From assembly GCA_019426215.1 (NCBI GenBank), contig CM033408.1, forward strand, positions 11,411,077-11,475,076: 64,000 bases of DNA, read 5' to 3'. Below the pieces are notes generated by a model that saw only the letters and a list, made by a program, of their open reading frames with translations, searched no databases and had not been told where the DNA came from. Positions 22,359-32,856 of this stretch are shown one piece after another (the first letter of the stretch is position 1; each line of letters starts with the position of its first letter). Source of the stretch: Buddleja alternifolia (Eukaryota; Streptophyta; Magnoliopsida; Lamiales; Scrophulariaceae). Position numbers and translations under genes: made by a program.

Positions 22359-24068
22359 ATGGACCACTTTGAACACTTGGTGGTTTCTACCAACCTCTTA
22401 AATGTGGGTGCTGATGAGGATGACCCACAGTTCAACATGGATAATATTAAAGCCTTTACTCTAGTGGGGAAAGTTGTATCTGAAAAAACTTTCAATACAG
22501 GTGCTATTAAAAACACTCTTCTCAAAGCCTGGAATTGTAGAAAAAAGGTGACGTGCAATGATTTGGAAGATGGTATGATGGCTTTTGTTTTTGAAGATAA
22601 AGGAGATTTTGACAAAGTGCAAAATTTGTCCCCATGGTCGTTTAGGGGGCAACTGGTAGTGTTAACACACTGGCACCCAGATCTTGCTTTGATAAATATC
22701 AATATGGAGTGCACCCAGTTCTGGGTTCAAGCGAAAAACCTGCCTGCCAGATTCATGACTCCAAAAATGGCTGAAATGATCGGTAATAAGCTGGGTAGAT
22801 TCATAAAAACCGATCTTGCGACAGAAAGTCAACGTTGGAGAAGTGCTCTTCGCATCAGAGCGGAGATGAATGTTACAAAACCGTTGATCGATTCACTCTC
22901 CATCCAAGTTAAACCAGGCGTTGAGTTCATGGTAGAAATTCGGTATGAACGCCTATCAGATTTTTGTTTTAATTGTGGAAGAGTAGGACATAAATTCACT
23001 ACATGCAGTGAATTACTCCTCCCCCTTGAGGAATCTGTTAATCCCCCCCTTCTCCGTTATGGTTCCTGGCTAAAGGCGGAAAGTACCTTCTCAATCAACC
23101 CCCATTCATCGCTGGCAAAAACGCAACCTAGAATTAGAAATCAGTCGGTCGGAGAATCTGAAAACCCGAAGCCTCAGTCCAGTCAGAAAAATACTCCAAA
23201 TACCAAAAATACCCCTGCCTCTGTGTACCTCGATACTCCTGGCCCAAATCAGTATGATGATCCCACCACTCCCCTCTCCCAAGCCAACACGTGTCCACCT
23301 AACCCCACTAATCCTGATACCACCCATGCCCCCAAATCGCCTTTAGCCGACTTCTCTGTTAATGCCCAAGATATGGACACCACCTTTTCTGAACCCTTTC
23401 TGTCAACAATTACTGTGGCTGACAAAGTAGAAGTGGAGGGTCAACTGCTACCCCAGCCGAGTCAAAGAGAACACCATGAAATCCATTTGGGCTCAGATTT
23501 ACCTAGGCCCATTATCATCCAAAACCTTCAAGTTATCTCTCAACAAATAAATCCTACTCCAAGCCCATGCTTTAAAATGCCCGTCCCTCTTCAGCGTAGC
23601 CCAATGAAAAATCTCTTCACAGATCCTAACCCATCTAACCGGCCCAAAAGAAATCTGTTAAAAGAATTTCCTGAAGTCCAATCCAAAAAAAGTAAAATCA
23701 TCTACTCTATTCCAAGCTCTACCTCTCTGCTTAATCCAATTTCATCCACCCTATCTCCTTGCCCATCTCATATCGCTTTTACTCCATCTTTCCATCTGCC
23801 AAATCCTCCATCTCCAAACATCAATCACCATGACATTGCTAAGAACCTCCCTGTCGATATTTCCCATTCTGTGACCCTCCTTAATCCCATATCCAGTGCG
23901 CCTCTTCTTGTAGGAAAAAATAATGTGGTTATCAATGAAAGGAAACCGGGTAAATGGAAAAGGCTTGCCCGGAACCGAAACTTGTGGATCAAGATGGGTG
24001 TTAGCCAAGATGAACCAAAAAATCAATCTTCCAATTCATGCGCCGACCCGGCTGGGTCACAGAAATAG
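22359..24068 (+). CDS. LINE ORF1, DUF4283 and zinc-knuckle protein
   Basis: A 569-residue protein from the ATG at 22359. The open frame extends further left, but without another ATG. The N-terminal part (about 35-170) matches the plant LINE DUF4283 pattern (LLKAWNCRKKV, WSFRGQLVVL, FWVQAKNLPARF). A CX2CX4HX4C knuckle, CFNCGRVGHKFTTC, follows near residue 203. The rest is a long proline-, serine- and asparagine-rich tail with a basic end. The family is thought to bind the element RNA as a nucleic acid chaperone. The stop lies five bases before the likely ORF2 start. Confidence 0.93.
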   Translation: MDHFEHLVVSTNLLNVGADEDDPQFNMDNIKAFTLVGKVVSEKTFNTGAIKNTLLKAWNCRKKVTCNDLEDGMMAFVFEDKGDFDKVQNLSPWSFRGQLVVLTHWHPDLALININMECTQFWVQAKNLPARFMTPKMAEMIGNKLGRFIKTDLATESQRWRSALRIRAEMNVTKPLIDSLSIQVKPGVEFMVEIRYERLSDFCFNCGRVGHKFTTCSELLLPLEESVNPPLLRYGSWLKAESTFSINPHSSLAKTQPRIRNQSVGESENPKPQSSQKNTPNTKNTPASVYLDTPGPNQYDDPTTPLSQANTCPPNPTNPDTTHAPKSPLADFSVNAQDMDTTFSEPFLSTITVADKVEVEGQLLPQPSQREHHEIHLGSDLPRPIIIQNLQVISQQINPTPSPCFKMPVPLQRSPMKNLFTDPNPSNRPKRNLLKEFPEVQSKKSKIIYSIPSSTSLLNPISSTLSPCPSHIAFTPSFHLPNPPSPNINHHDIAKNLPVDISHSVTLLNPISSAPLLVGKNNVVINERKPGKWKRLARNRNLWIKMGVSQDEPKNQSSNSCADPAGSQK

Positions 24069-24073
24069 TCTCC

Positions 24074-27000
24074 ATGATCATTCTTGCTTGGAATTGTCGT
24101 GGGATTGCCCATCCCACGACAAAAAATTCTCTTCGGGCACTCCTAGCTAATTCAAAACCGGATATTGTCTTTTTATGTGAACTCAAGTCTTCTTCTCTCA
24201 CTCCTCTTTCTTCTCTTCTCTCCTCTTTCAATCTCTCTTCTCATCATTTTGTTCATCCAATCGACTTCTCCCGGGGTCTTTGTGTGGCGTGGAAACCACA
24301 TATAGATGTCCAAGTCACTTTCGAATCCAAATTCATGATAAATACTCTTGTGTCCAGCCACGATGGCACTGTTCCGTGGCAATTTTCTTGTGTACATAGC
24401 CCTTGTTCTTCTGCGGACAAAGTTAAGTTTTGGGACCTTCTTGGTGATATTGGTAGTGTTTTTGAAGGTCCATGGCTCCTCCTGGGGGATTTTAATGCAA
24501 TTGTATCTCAAAAAGAAAAAAAAGGAGGGCGTCCTTTTACCTCCTCATCTTCCGGGGGGTTTAAAGGTTTCTTGGATCAAAGTGGCCTCGTGGATTTAGG
24601 CTACGAGGGCAATCCTTTTACCTGGAGTAATAAAAGGAGTGGGATTGCCAACATTCAATTACGACTTGATCGGTGCATTGCTAATACATCTTGGATTAAT
24701 CTTTTTCCCCAAGCTTTTGTCTCTCATCTCCCAGCTATAAATTCGGACCACTCCCCCATCATCCTTCATACAGACTCTCACCAATTGGGGGGACCGAAGC
24801 CTTTCCGTTTTGAAAACATGTGGACTCGTGACTCCTCATGTAAATCTACTATCCTCGAGGCTTGGTCCTCTTTTGTCAGGGGCTCCCCGTCCTTCTCTCT
24901 CCACTCTAAAATAAAGACCACTCGTTTTGCCCTTCGACGTTGGAATCGTTCAAAATTCGGACATTGCCAACGGAATATTTCTCTCCTCCAAAATCTTATC
25001 TCTTCTATCCAATCTCGTGAGCCTACCATTGAAAATCGACACATGGAAGATGCACTTGTTGGGGATCTCAACGAGCTACTCATGCGAGAAGAGATTATGT
25101 GGCGTCAAAGAGCTAAGCAAAAATGGTTGAAAGATGGAGATGCGAATACTCGTTTTTTCCATCTTTCAACCATTATTCACCGACGGTATAATACAATTCA
25201 CTCCCTAAAAAATTCTTCTGGTTCTTTTGTGCATTCGTGGTTTGACATTGGTACTCTTTTTCATAGTTACTTCAAAGATTTATTCACTTCGTCAAATCCC
25301 TCCTATCCCTTGGATTTAGAGAACATTATCCCATGTATTGTTAGTGATGAGGATAATAGAGGGTTACTTTCCATTCCGACCCCTTGTGAAATTAAAAAAA
25401 CTGTTTTTTCCATGGCTGCCAACAAAACTCCGGGTCCGGATGGAATGTCTCCTTTATTTTACAAAACTTATTGGGACATTGTGGGAATTGATGTTGTTAA
25501 GGCGGTAACTCATTTCTTTGAAACGGGACATCTTCTAAAAGCAATGAACCATACCTTTATCACTCTCATTCCCAAAAGCGACAAGGCAAACAAAGTAGAA
25601 CAATTTAGGCCTATTAGTTTGTGCAATGTGAGCTACAAAATCATTTCCAAAATAATTGCTCAAAGAATTAAACCCTTTTTGGACTCTCTTATTTCCCCAA
25701 ACCAACTAGCTTTTGTCCCGGGTAGAAACATTTCGGACAACTCTATTATTACCCATGAAATAATGCATTCAATCAACTCGCATAGTGGTAAAATAGGCCT
25801 CATGGCAATCAAAATTGATATGGCTAAGGCGTATGATCGTGTGGAATGGCCTTTACTTCTTGATATTCTTTTAAAATTTGGCTTTCACCAGACTTTTGTA
25901 AATTGGATCAAAACATGCATTTCGACCACAAGTTTTTCTACTCTTGTAAATGGTTCTCCGTTTGGTTTTTTTCATCCTACAAGAGGCATAAGACAAGGTG
26001 ATCCCCTCTCACCTTATCTTTTCCTTTTGTATTTTGATCTCTTCTCTCGTTTGATTCATAGGGCCGAAACTTCAAGTGCTTTTAATGGGATTAAAATCAG
26101 CCGCGGAAGCCCTTCAATTTCTCATGTAATGTATGCGGATGATCTTCTCATTTTTGGGAAAACTGATGAGCATAATGTTGATGGTATTGCTGAGGTTATC
26201 GAGGGGTATGAGAGGTGGTCGGGCCAACTTGTTAGCAAAGAAAAAACGGTGGTTCACTTTAGCAAGAAGGTCTCTAGGCAAGTGAGGAATCTGGTATGCA
26301 TGCAACTTGGGTTCAGGGAATGTAACCACAAGATCAAACACTTGGGGCTTCCCTTTTGTAAACCGGCTACCAGAAGCAGTGATTTTAATGAGTTGATAGA
26401 TCGGGTGGACAAAAAACTGGCGGGTTGGAAAGCAAAATGCCTTGCCCATGCGGGGCGAAATGTTCTTGTGAAAAGTGTAGCCCAATCTATTCCAATATAT
26501 TTTATGTCTCTCTATTACATCCCAAGATCGGTTTGTGATTCTTTAGACAAGAAGATGAGGAATTTTTGGTGGGGTGACAGGGATGAGAATAGACATATTT
26601 ATCTTAGAAGCTGGGATTTTATTTGTTCTCCAAAAGAATTCGGCGGCTTGGGACTTCGGCGTACTAGGGACATGAATAGTGCAATGGTATCCAAGCTTGC
26701 GTGGAAAATGTGTGAGGACAAGTTTCTTCCCTGGATTCAGATTTTAAAATCCAAATATCTCCGGGGCTCCAACTTCATGGATCAAAATGAGACTCCCCGT
26801 ACGTCATCCAAAATTTGGAAAAGTATTATGGCTTGCAAGGATTCTATTCGAAAGGGGTTTATTTCTACCATTTCCTTGCACGGCTGTACAAGAACTTGGG
26901 AGGATCCTTGGATCCCAACCATCCCGGGTTTTATACCTACCACTGATCACCTCACGGATGAAATGAAAGCTCAATCTTATTTGGTCCGTTATTTCTTGAA

Positions 27001-28228
27001 CTCTGATACTTGTGAATGGAGATTGGATCGACTTCATGCTGTTTTCCAGCCTGATATTGTTACCGAGATTTTAAAGATTCGCATTCCAACTCGTGTGGAA
27101 CCCCGGAGGATCCTTTGGGCCCCCTCCAAAAATGGAAATTTCTCGGTGTCTAGTTCGTATTATCTCGATCACTATGATCGTTTCTTGGCTAACAGTAGGG
27201 GTGAGGAAAATTTCTGGAAACGGTTCTGGAAAAGCAAAATTCATGATCGACTCAAATTCTTCTTGTGGAGAGTCCTTGTTAAGGCATTACCAACCGGTAA
27301 TCGACTTCACAGTATTATCCCTCAAATTACTCCGGTGTGCTTTTTCTGCCATACAGAATCTGAATCCGAGGAACACATTTTTCTGCACTGCCCAAGAACT
27401 AGGAGTGCTTGGTGGAATTCGAAATGGGGTATGAGAATGGATCATTTCCAGGACTATAGTTTGTTTGAGTTCATCGAGTACGTACTGAATAGAGATAATC
27501 CAATGTTCAATTCCATAGCTATCCATCTGGAGTTCATTCAGTTTGTTGCATGTTTGATGAATCGTTTTTGGAAGAATCGTAATTGTCTTCTTCATGGGGA
27601 AGAAATGGAATCGGTGGAATCCCTTCTCACCCATGTCCACGCGGATGCTGCTGATCACTTTCAGACCCAGTTGAGTAAAATTAAGACTCCTGTGATTGTT
27701 GTGACACCGCCGAGTATTCCTACTCACAGGGGAAAGGGTCTACGAGTCAATGTCGATGCTGCTTTTAAGGAGGGGTCCTGCTGTGTTAGCATGATGGTTG
27801 TTAGTGAAGAAAAGGGCCTGCTGTTTGCCGCTTCTCGTGTGTCTTCAGCAATGGATGCAAAAGAGGCTGAACTTTTGGCTATTTTTTCAGCATGTTTGTG
27901 GCTGGAGAAGGCACCATTCATGTCTATTGTGTTTGAAAGTGATTGCTTGGGGGCTGTGGAGGAGATCAATAGTAAGGGGGCTGTTTCAAGTTGGAGAAAT
28001 GAATCCCTGATTATGGATATTAGATCCTTTTTCGGTTTTAAGCCTGGTTGGTGTATTAATTTTATAAGTAGAGATTTGAATGTTGTTGCCCACAATTTGT
28101 GTCAGTGGGGTTTTTGTAGGAAATGGGATGGACCTATCCCGTTGGATCTCTTAAATGAGGATATTTTGTGTAATGAGGTGCATATACCTCTAGACCCTGT
28201 ACCTTTTTTCTTGAATCTATATAATTGA
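24074..28228 (+). CDS. LINE ORF2, endonuclease and reverse transcriptase
   Basis: A 1384-residue protein. The ATG at 24074 is preferred because MIILAWNCRG is the usual start of plant LINE ORF2; an in-frame ATG at 24038 would overlap ORF1. Domains: APE-type endonuclease (WNCRG, CELKS, GDFNAI, SDHSPI, about 1-230), reverse transcriptase (FRPISLCN near 510, KIDMAKAYDR, RGIRQGDPLSPYLF, YADD near 686), a zf-RVT region (about 1030-1120) and a C-terminal RNase H (NVDAAFKE near 1226, EAELLAI, FESDCLG). The enzyme nicks the target and copies the RNA in place. All key residues I can check are present and there is no internal stop. Confidence 0.95.
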   Translation: MIILAWNCRGIAHPTTKNSLRALLANSKPDIVFLCELKSSSLTPLSSLLSSFNLSSHHFVHPIDFSRGLCVAWKPHIDVQVTFESKFMINTLVSSHDGTVPWQFSCVHSPCSSADKVKFWDLLGDIGSVFEGPWLLLGDFNAIVSQKEKKGGRPFTSSSSGGFKGFLDQSGLVDLGYEGNPFTWSNKRSGIANIQLRLDRCIANTSWINLFPQAFVSHLPAINSDHSPIILHTDSHQLGGPKPFRFENMWTRDSSCKSTILEAWSSFVRGSPSFSLHSKIKTTRFALRRWNRSKFGHCQRNISLLQNLISSIQSREPTIENRHMEDALVGDLNELLMREEIMWRQRAKQKWLKDGDANTRFFHLSTIIHRRYNTIHSLKNSSGSFVHSWFDIGTLFHSYFKDLFTSSNPSYPLDLENIIPCIVSDEDNRGLLSIPTPCEIKKTVFSMAANKTPGPDGMSPLFYKTYWDIVGIDVVKAVTHFFETGHLLKAMNHTFITLIPKSDKANKVEQFRPISLCNVSYKIISKIIAQRIKPFLDSLISPNQLAFVPGRNISDNSIITHEIMHSINSHSGKIGLMAIKIDMAKAYDRVEWPLLLDILLKFGFHQTFVNWIKTCISTTSFSTLVNGSPFGFFHPTRGIRQGDPLSPYLFLLYFDLFSRLIHRAETSSAFNGIKISRGSPSISHVMYADDLLIFGKTDEHNVDGIAEVIEGYERWSGQLVSKEKTVVHFSKKVSRQVRNLVCMQLGFRECNHKIKHLGLPFCKPATRSSDFNELIDRVDKKLAGWKAKCLAHAGRNVLVKSVAQSIPIYFMSLYYIPRSVCDSLDKKMRNFWWGDRDENRHIYLRSWDFICSPKEFGGLGLRRTRDMNSAMVSKLAWKMCEDKFLPWIQILKSKYLRGSNFMDQNETPRTSSKIWKSIMACKDSIRKGFISTISLHGCTRTWEDPWIPTIPGFIPTTDHLTDEMKAQSYLVRYFLNSDTCEWRLDRLHAVFQPDIVTEILKIRIPTRVEPRRILWAPSKNGNFSVSSSYYLDHYDRFLANSRGEENFWKRFWKSKIHDRLKFFLWRVLVKALPTGNRLHSIIPQITPVCFFCHTESESEEHIFLHCPRTRSAWWNSKWGMRMDHFQDYSLFEFIEYVLNRDNPMFNSIAIHLEFIQFVACLMNRFWKNRNCLLHGEEMESVESLLTHVHADAADHFQTQLSKIKTPVIVVTPPSIPTHRGKGLRVNVDAAFKEGSCCVSMMVVSEEKGLLFAASRVSSAMDAKEAELLAIFSACLWLEKAPFMSIVFESDCLGAVEEINSKGAVSSWRNESLIMDIRSFFGFKPGWCINFISRDLNVVAHNLCQWGFCRKWDGPIPLDLLNEDILCNEVHIPLDPVPFFLNLYN

Positions 28229-28242
28229 AAGTTTTACCGATC

Positions 28243-28262
28243 AAAAAAAAAATAAAAATAAA
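28243..28262 (+). other. LINE 3' A-rich tail
   Basis: A run of A with single T interruptions follows the ORF2 stop by 14 bases. It marks the 3' end of the insertion. Confidence 0.8.
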
Positions 28263-28390
28263 TTCTTTTTATTGGTTTTCCAAAGAAAAAGCTCATATAA
28301 AATGAAAATAAAAAAGAAATAGAAGAATTAAATCTTATCTGTCTGTCCCCAACGATGATAGTACAGTACTACTAACAACCGCTCACTCAC

Positions 28391-30016
28391 ATGATGGTAT
28401 GCAATTTACTCTCTTCTTCGTCTTCCACTCTTCCTCGCCTTATCCCTACCACCTATAAACCTCCTCCGCCGCCGCTGCCGCCGCGAATTTTGCAAGTAGG
28501 TCGCCGGAAAAGAGGTATATCGTTGGTGACACGTGCGGGGCCCAGCGCCAGCAGCTATATATTTGCGTTCGTTCTCCCACTTTCTCTTCTCGCCGTCACC
28601 ATTTTCACTTCTGTAAGAATTGCTGATAAACTCGAGCAGAAATTCCTTGAAGAGGTATATAACACCACCATATTCATTTATTCTATGATTATTCCTATTT
28701 TTTATTTTTATTTTTACTTTTCCGTCTGTTTTTGGTCCAATCAATTGTTGATTTCTGTCTCCTAGGGTTTTACTTGATTACAAGGTTTCCTGGCCAAGAT
28801 TTTCATCTAATTTAAAGACGAATGTCTCTCATTTAATGAATTTGATTGTTGATTATTGATGTTAACAATAATTAAGTAGTACAATCATCTAACTGATATT
28901 GTTTAGATGATTTTTTTCTTTAATCACTTATAAGCTATGATGCATGAACACTCGCCATATCTCTGTCCAGCTATTGAGAAAAAGAAAAAAATACACATGG
29001 ACAGTTGTGTTCGGACCGTGTTTGTATACTATTTTTTTTTTTTTTTAAATTAACGTGTCCTGTGCCCGTGTTCATGTTTACCAGAAGATAATTTGTGTTA
29101 AAGGAATGGGACTTTGTCAAAAATTTATTGCTATAGAACAACAAAGCAGCAATGCAGCATTTGATGACATGACTGATTGCTAGAACAACAATCAGGGTGG
29201 TTTAGTACTTTAGTATAATGAAGTACATCAGTACTATTATAATTCTGAAAATCAACATAATAATTATACAATTCTTGCAAGATATAGATAATGAGCTGCA
29301 GGTGTACTAAAAAATTTCAAATTCGAGTAGATGAATTTCATCTTACAAAGTCTAGCAATATAAAATTTGGTACAAGATGACCATGTTACGTACTAAATTT
29401 ATTTCATATTGTTGCACTTCGTAAGATGATGTTGTCGCAAATATTTTCGTCTATATTTGAAGTTCACCAGATATTTTATTGTAAGAATCATACAATATAT
29501 TTTCTGAGTTATATAGCAGTACTCAATTATATTCACTTTTGATGTTTAATGTCGTGCTAAGTAAATTCTTTCGGTTGTGTGGTGATCCAGCAATAGAACT
29601 GGAAAAATGGCCTTCACAACCACCACCAGGACCGTTCCTGCAAATCATGCTAGAAGTTGTTGTCTCATTATTGGATTTATGATTTTAAGAATACAGTTGA
29701 AACTAATTATTGTTTGCTTAGAGTTGCCACAAAAAAATGATATTTGTCCTGACATCTAATCCAAATATAATAGCTTCAAAGTTTTATCTCTGAAACAAAT
29801 CTATGGTGCTCATGACATGAAACTTATGAGTTATATTTGCAGAAAATTTAGCTCTTAAATTCTTTCGGTTGTGTGGTGATCCAGCTTGCAGTAAACCAAG
29901 CAATACTAGAAGCAGAAGAAAATGATGAAGAAGTCTCCATTCCTTCCGTAAAAGAACCTGCACCAACTCGTACTCGCAATCGTCCCAAACGAGAAGTTGA
30001 GCCATCATCTAAGTAG
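28391..30016 (+). CDS. Small plastid-targeted single-membrane-span protein (HCF153-like?)
   Basis: Two exons, 28391-28654 and 29885-30016, are joined across a GT-AG intron and encode 131 residues. The N-terminus is rich in serine, proline and arginine without acidic residues (STLPRLIPTTYKPPPPP, GRRKRGISLVTRAG), like a chloroplast transit peptide. One membrane span follows at about 53-75 (FAFVLPLSLLAVTIF). The C-terminal tail is charged (ILEAEENDEE, then RTRNRPKREVEPSSK). Size and layout fit HCF153, a small thylakoid protein needed for cytochrome b6f assembly, but I recognise this only by general resemblance. An ATG codon directly after the first (28394) is an alternative start. A LINE ends about 130 bp upstream, within the likely promoter. 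Confidence 0.75.
29562..29591 (+). repeat. 30-bp direct repeat, decoy splice acceptor
   Basis: The 30 bases starting TAAATTCTTTCGGTTGTG are repeated exactly at 29856-29885. The second copy spans the real 3' splice site of the plastid protein gene (CCAG before 29885). This first copy therefore offers the same acceptor 294 bp earlier. Splicing here would read CAA TAG and end the protein at once. Confidence 0.9.
29856..29885 (+). repeat. 30-bp direct repeat at the exon 2 acceptor
   Basis: This is the second exact copy of the repeat at 29562. It ends at the first base of exon 2. Confidence 0.9.
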
Positions 30017-32856
30017 CTATTCTTTAGTGTTTCTAATTTTAATATGTATGCATGCATGTATGTAAAAGTATAAAATTTTGAAACTACGCAACCAGTATGT
30101 ATAAGATTTTAGGAAATTATTCTAGTCGGTCTGTTTCCTTCACTAAAATTCAAATTCCCAACAGTCTTAGTCTTTATGTTCTATAGATACATTATCCTGT
30201 TGTTTCCCGTCGATTAAGAAGAATGGTGTACACTGAAAGAAGAATTCACAGATTTATATAAAGCAGTGAGGCTGGTGAATAGAGATGAGCGTATATATAT
30301 ATGTTTACAGTACTTTGGATCGATTCCAATTTGGTGTTTTGTATTGTATGTAAATTTTCTCATTTCATTTTTGAGAAATTCCACAATAAAGATCCATTAC
30401 ATAATATAATTTTTTGTCCCAAATCCATTATCTTGAATAATAAATGATGGGAAGATTACATGCAAAATTTTCTTACTCAACTCTTATTACAAATTGAAGT
30501 CTCTATTACTAAGTAATATATCTAGTCAAAAAGCATTAGTAGGATGTGATTTACAAAACTTGCGAATTAAATATTTCCTCAACATGCTTGTAATGTAACA
30601 CCACTAACATATAAACTCTATCAAGGGCATAGAATAATCTGGTTAAAGGATAGATTTCTTTTTGGTCATTGGTCAAGTATCGGTCGCACGTTGTAGCCAA
30701 AACGAACCCACCTACTCGAGTTGGGTAGACCTTAACCGCGCCCAAGCCTGTGGGATACCTGTTACAGAAACATTAAAAAGAGCATGATTGGATATCTCAG
30801 GAAACTCATAAAACAAAACCCAATCAAAACATATAAACTAGACAAAATCATGTTAAACCATTCTATTATAAATATTAATAATTACATTTATTTTCCGGGT
30901 ACTTTGAGATGCCCTTTGGCCAAGCAAAGTGAATAAATATATATGCATGAAGATATTTCAGTAAACATAGCAGGATGATACATATTCTCAATAAAACTTG
31001 CACTCCTCTTTAGATATGGTTTCTTCAACCATACACGACGCCACACTGCTGTGGTCTTTTTTCACTAAATTGAATGCACCTTCGACGTGGTAAAGTCGAT
31101 GCACTGATACTTCAACTAATGTTATCGAATATCGTACACAAATCATATGTAACACCATGCACTTGCAATTCTCTAAGATCATTTCCTGTATCTAAACGTC
31201 ATAACAGATAAATTTATTTGGTTTCGTTTATGTTTTCAAACTCAACTTTTGCATTTTATACTATTTGAACCACTAAAGATGTGTTTGTTTAACACTTTTT
31301 CAACAAAAACACCACATATTTTTGTTTTCATGTCTATAGAGGTCATTTTCACACCTAAGACAACTATTTTATTAACGTAATCAATTATAGTTTGTATGAT
31401 GTTTTACTACTTTAAAATAAATATAATCTCTTCAATAGTTAAATAATAATATTTCTTCCTATCCTCACAAGGTAATGGGACACGAGACATTAAAAAAAAC
31501 TTTTACTCCCATTCCAACATAATTTAACTGATGTGACATAAAGAAACTAATGGGAACCGTAACAAATTAAATAACAATTTCTCATCTCCAAAGCTGTTAT
31601 TTGACTGATGTGACACGAAGAAAGTCGGGGGGAGGGGGGGGGGGGTTAATTACGGGATTGTTGCTCCTGATCCATTTTTCACCACACAAACACTTAGAGT
31701 GAGGTGATTTACACAGGGTAGGTGAGTGTGAAAACCACACCAATTATTTCAAATGTGTGGTGAAAAATGGACAGGAAGCAATACTCCTGATCCACCTCAG
31801 AATTTTCCGATGTAGGGGCCATAAGTTATCACTCATTTACAAAAATATTGTTTTTAATACTATAAGGTGAAGGCTTTCTACCCTTAATCCAAACACATTT
31901 TCATTTTCATAAAAAAACTTATATAATATTTTAACATCTGAAAAATATGGAAATAGAAAATGTATGAAATATAACCAAACAAGGCCTTAAACATCCGAAC
32001 AGCAGCCTAGCTTCACATTCAAGAGTTTGTCAGCCTCTCACTGTACTTAAGCTGTAACAGTTGCATTTGCATGCACAAAAGCAAACTTAATAACTTATGA
32101 CCAAAATAGAAGCTCTAAATTTTAATATACGAGCCTCAAAAGCCTTTCGACATACCTTAAAGGAGACATTGTCACACGACAAGCATGCATTTCCAGTATT
32201 CTTTCCGTTTCTCAGTCCAAAAGGTATCTTTAATTGATTAAAAGTCTCATTCTCTTAAAAATTCATCTGATTGTTTGTGTCAATTGGTCACGCTATACTT
32301 CTGATTCGCCAGGACTGCACACAATGATTCAATTCGTATTATTAGATGTCTAGGCTAAAGAGACATTTTTTCACTAGCCAACCTACAATAAGAATTCATC
32401 TGCAAGCTGTAATTCTCTCAAAAAGATTTTCAATAAGGAGAACAAGAAGTGAAATACTAGGTCAACGTACAGCAAGGAATTACATTATTTCTTTCATATT
32501 AAACAGCAAGTTAAAGCTCTAGTGACATACCGGGCTAAATTCATCATGAAATAAGTTAGTCAAACAGCAATCCTGAAGTAACTTCATCCACTGAATTAGG
32601 TTCTGGCTCAAAGGTTCAACTTATGACTGAACTGTCTCGAGACCAGCAAGAATGATTAGATCAGCTCATGAGATGCTACTCACTTGGATGCTATGAGAGT
32701 GAGGTCTTGAGTCATTAGATTACAAACTGCGATGTCAACATTATGACATATCCAACAGTTTTTAAACCCACTCTGGTACTACTAAATTTTGCTCAGGATG
32801 AAATTTCCGGGCCTATGCATAGCCGAACTCAATTTTATCCATCCCTTTTCATGTGT
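30017..32856. other. Intergenic region between the plastid and PPR genes
   Basis: I see no complete gene. Minus-strand frames at 30551-30745 (KVYPTRVGGFVLATT, LFYALDRVYM) and 30988-31182 look like decayed exons but match nothing I know. A G-rich run lies at 31627-31645 and a small hairpin element at 31661-31781. The stretch from about 31277 (GATGTGTTTGTTT) to 31987 (AACCAAACAAGGCCTT) has ends like those of small DNA transposons, but the inverted match is poor. Confidence 0.5.
31661..31781. repeat. Small hairpin element (MITE-like)
   Basis: TTGCTCCTGATCCATTTTTC at the left matches the reverse complement of the right end (TGGTGAAAAATGGACAGGAA), giving arms of about 28 bp with a few mismatches in a 121-bp unit. 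No clear target duplication is visible. Confidence 0.6.

Larger units (their letters stand above)
22160..28262 (+). mobile_element. L1-type LINE, both ORFs open
   Basis: The element has a short pyrimidine-rich leader, ORF1 and ORF2 in the order and spacing of plant L1 elements, and an A-rich tail at 28243-28262. Neither ORF is interrupted, which suggests a recent and possibly full-length copy. I could not find a convincing target duplication, so the 5' boundary (about 22160) is approximate. It ends only about 130 bp before the start codon of the plastid protein gene at 28391, in the same orientation. Confidence 0.92.

Noticed and set aside
22280..22714. Minus-strand frame opposite LINE ORF1, and several like it opposite ORF2
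   Set aside because: The plus strand has clear LINE domains; these are shadow frames with no recognisable protein.
28406..28744. Minus-strand frame rich in Arg opposite exon 1 of the plastid protein gene
   Set aside because: It is an antisense shadow of the proline-rich transit peptide and crosses the splice donor.
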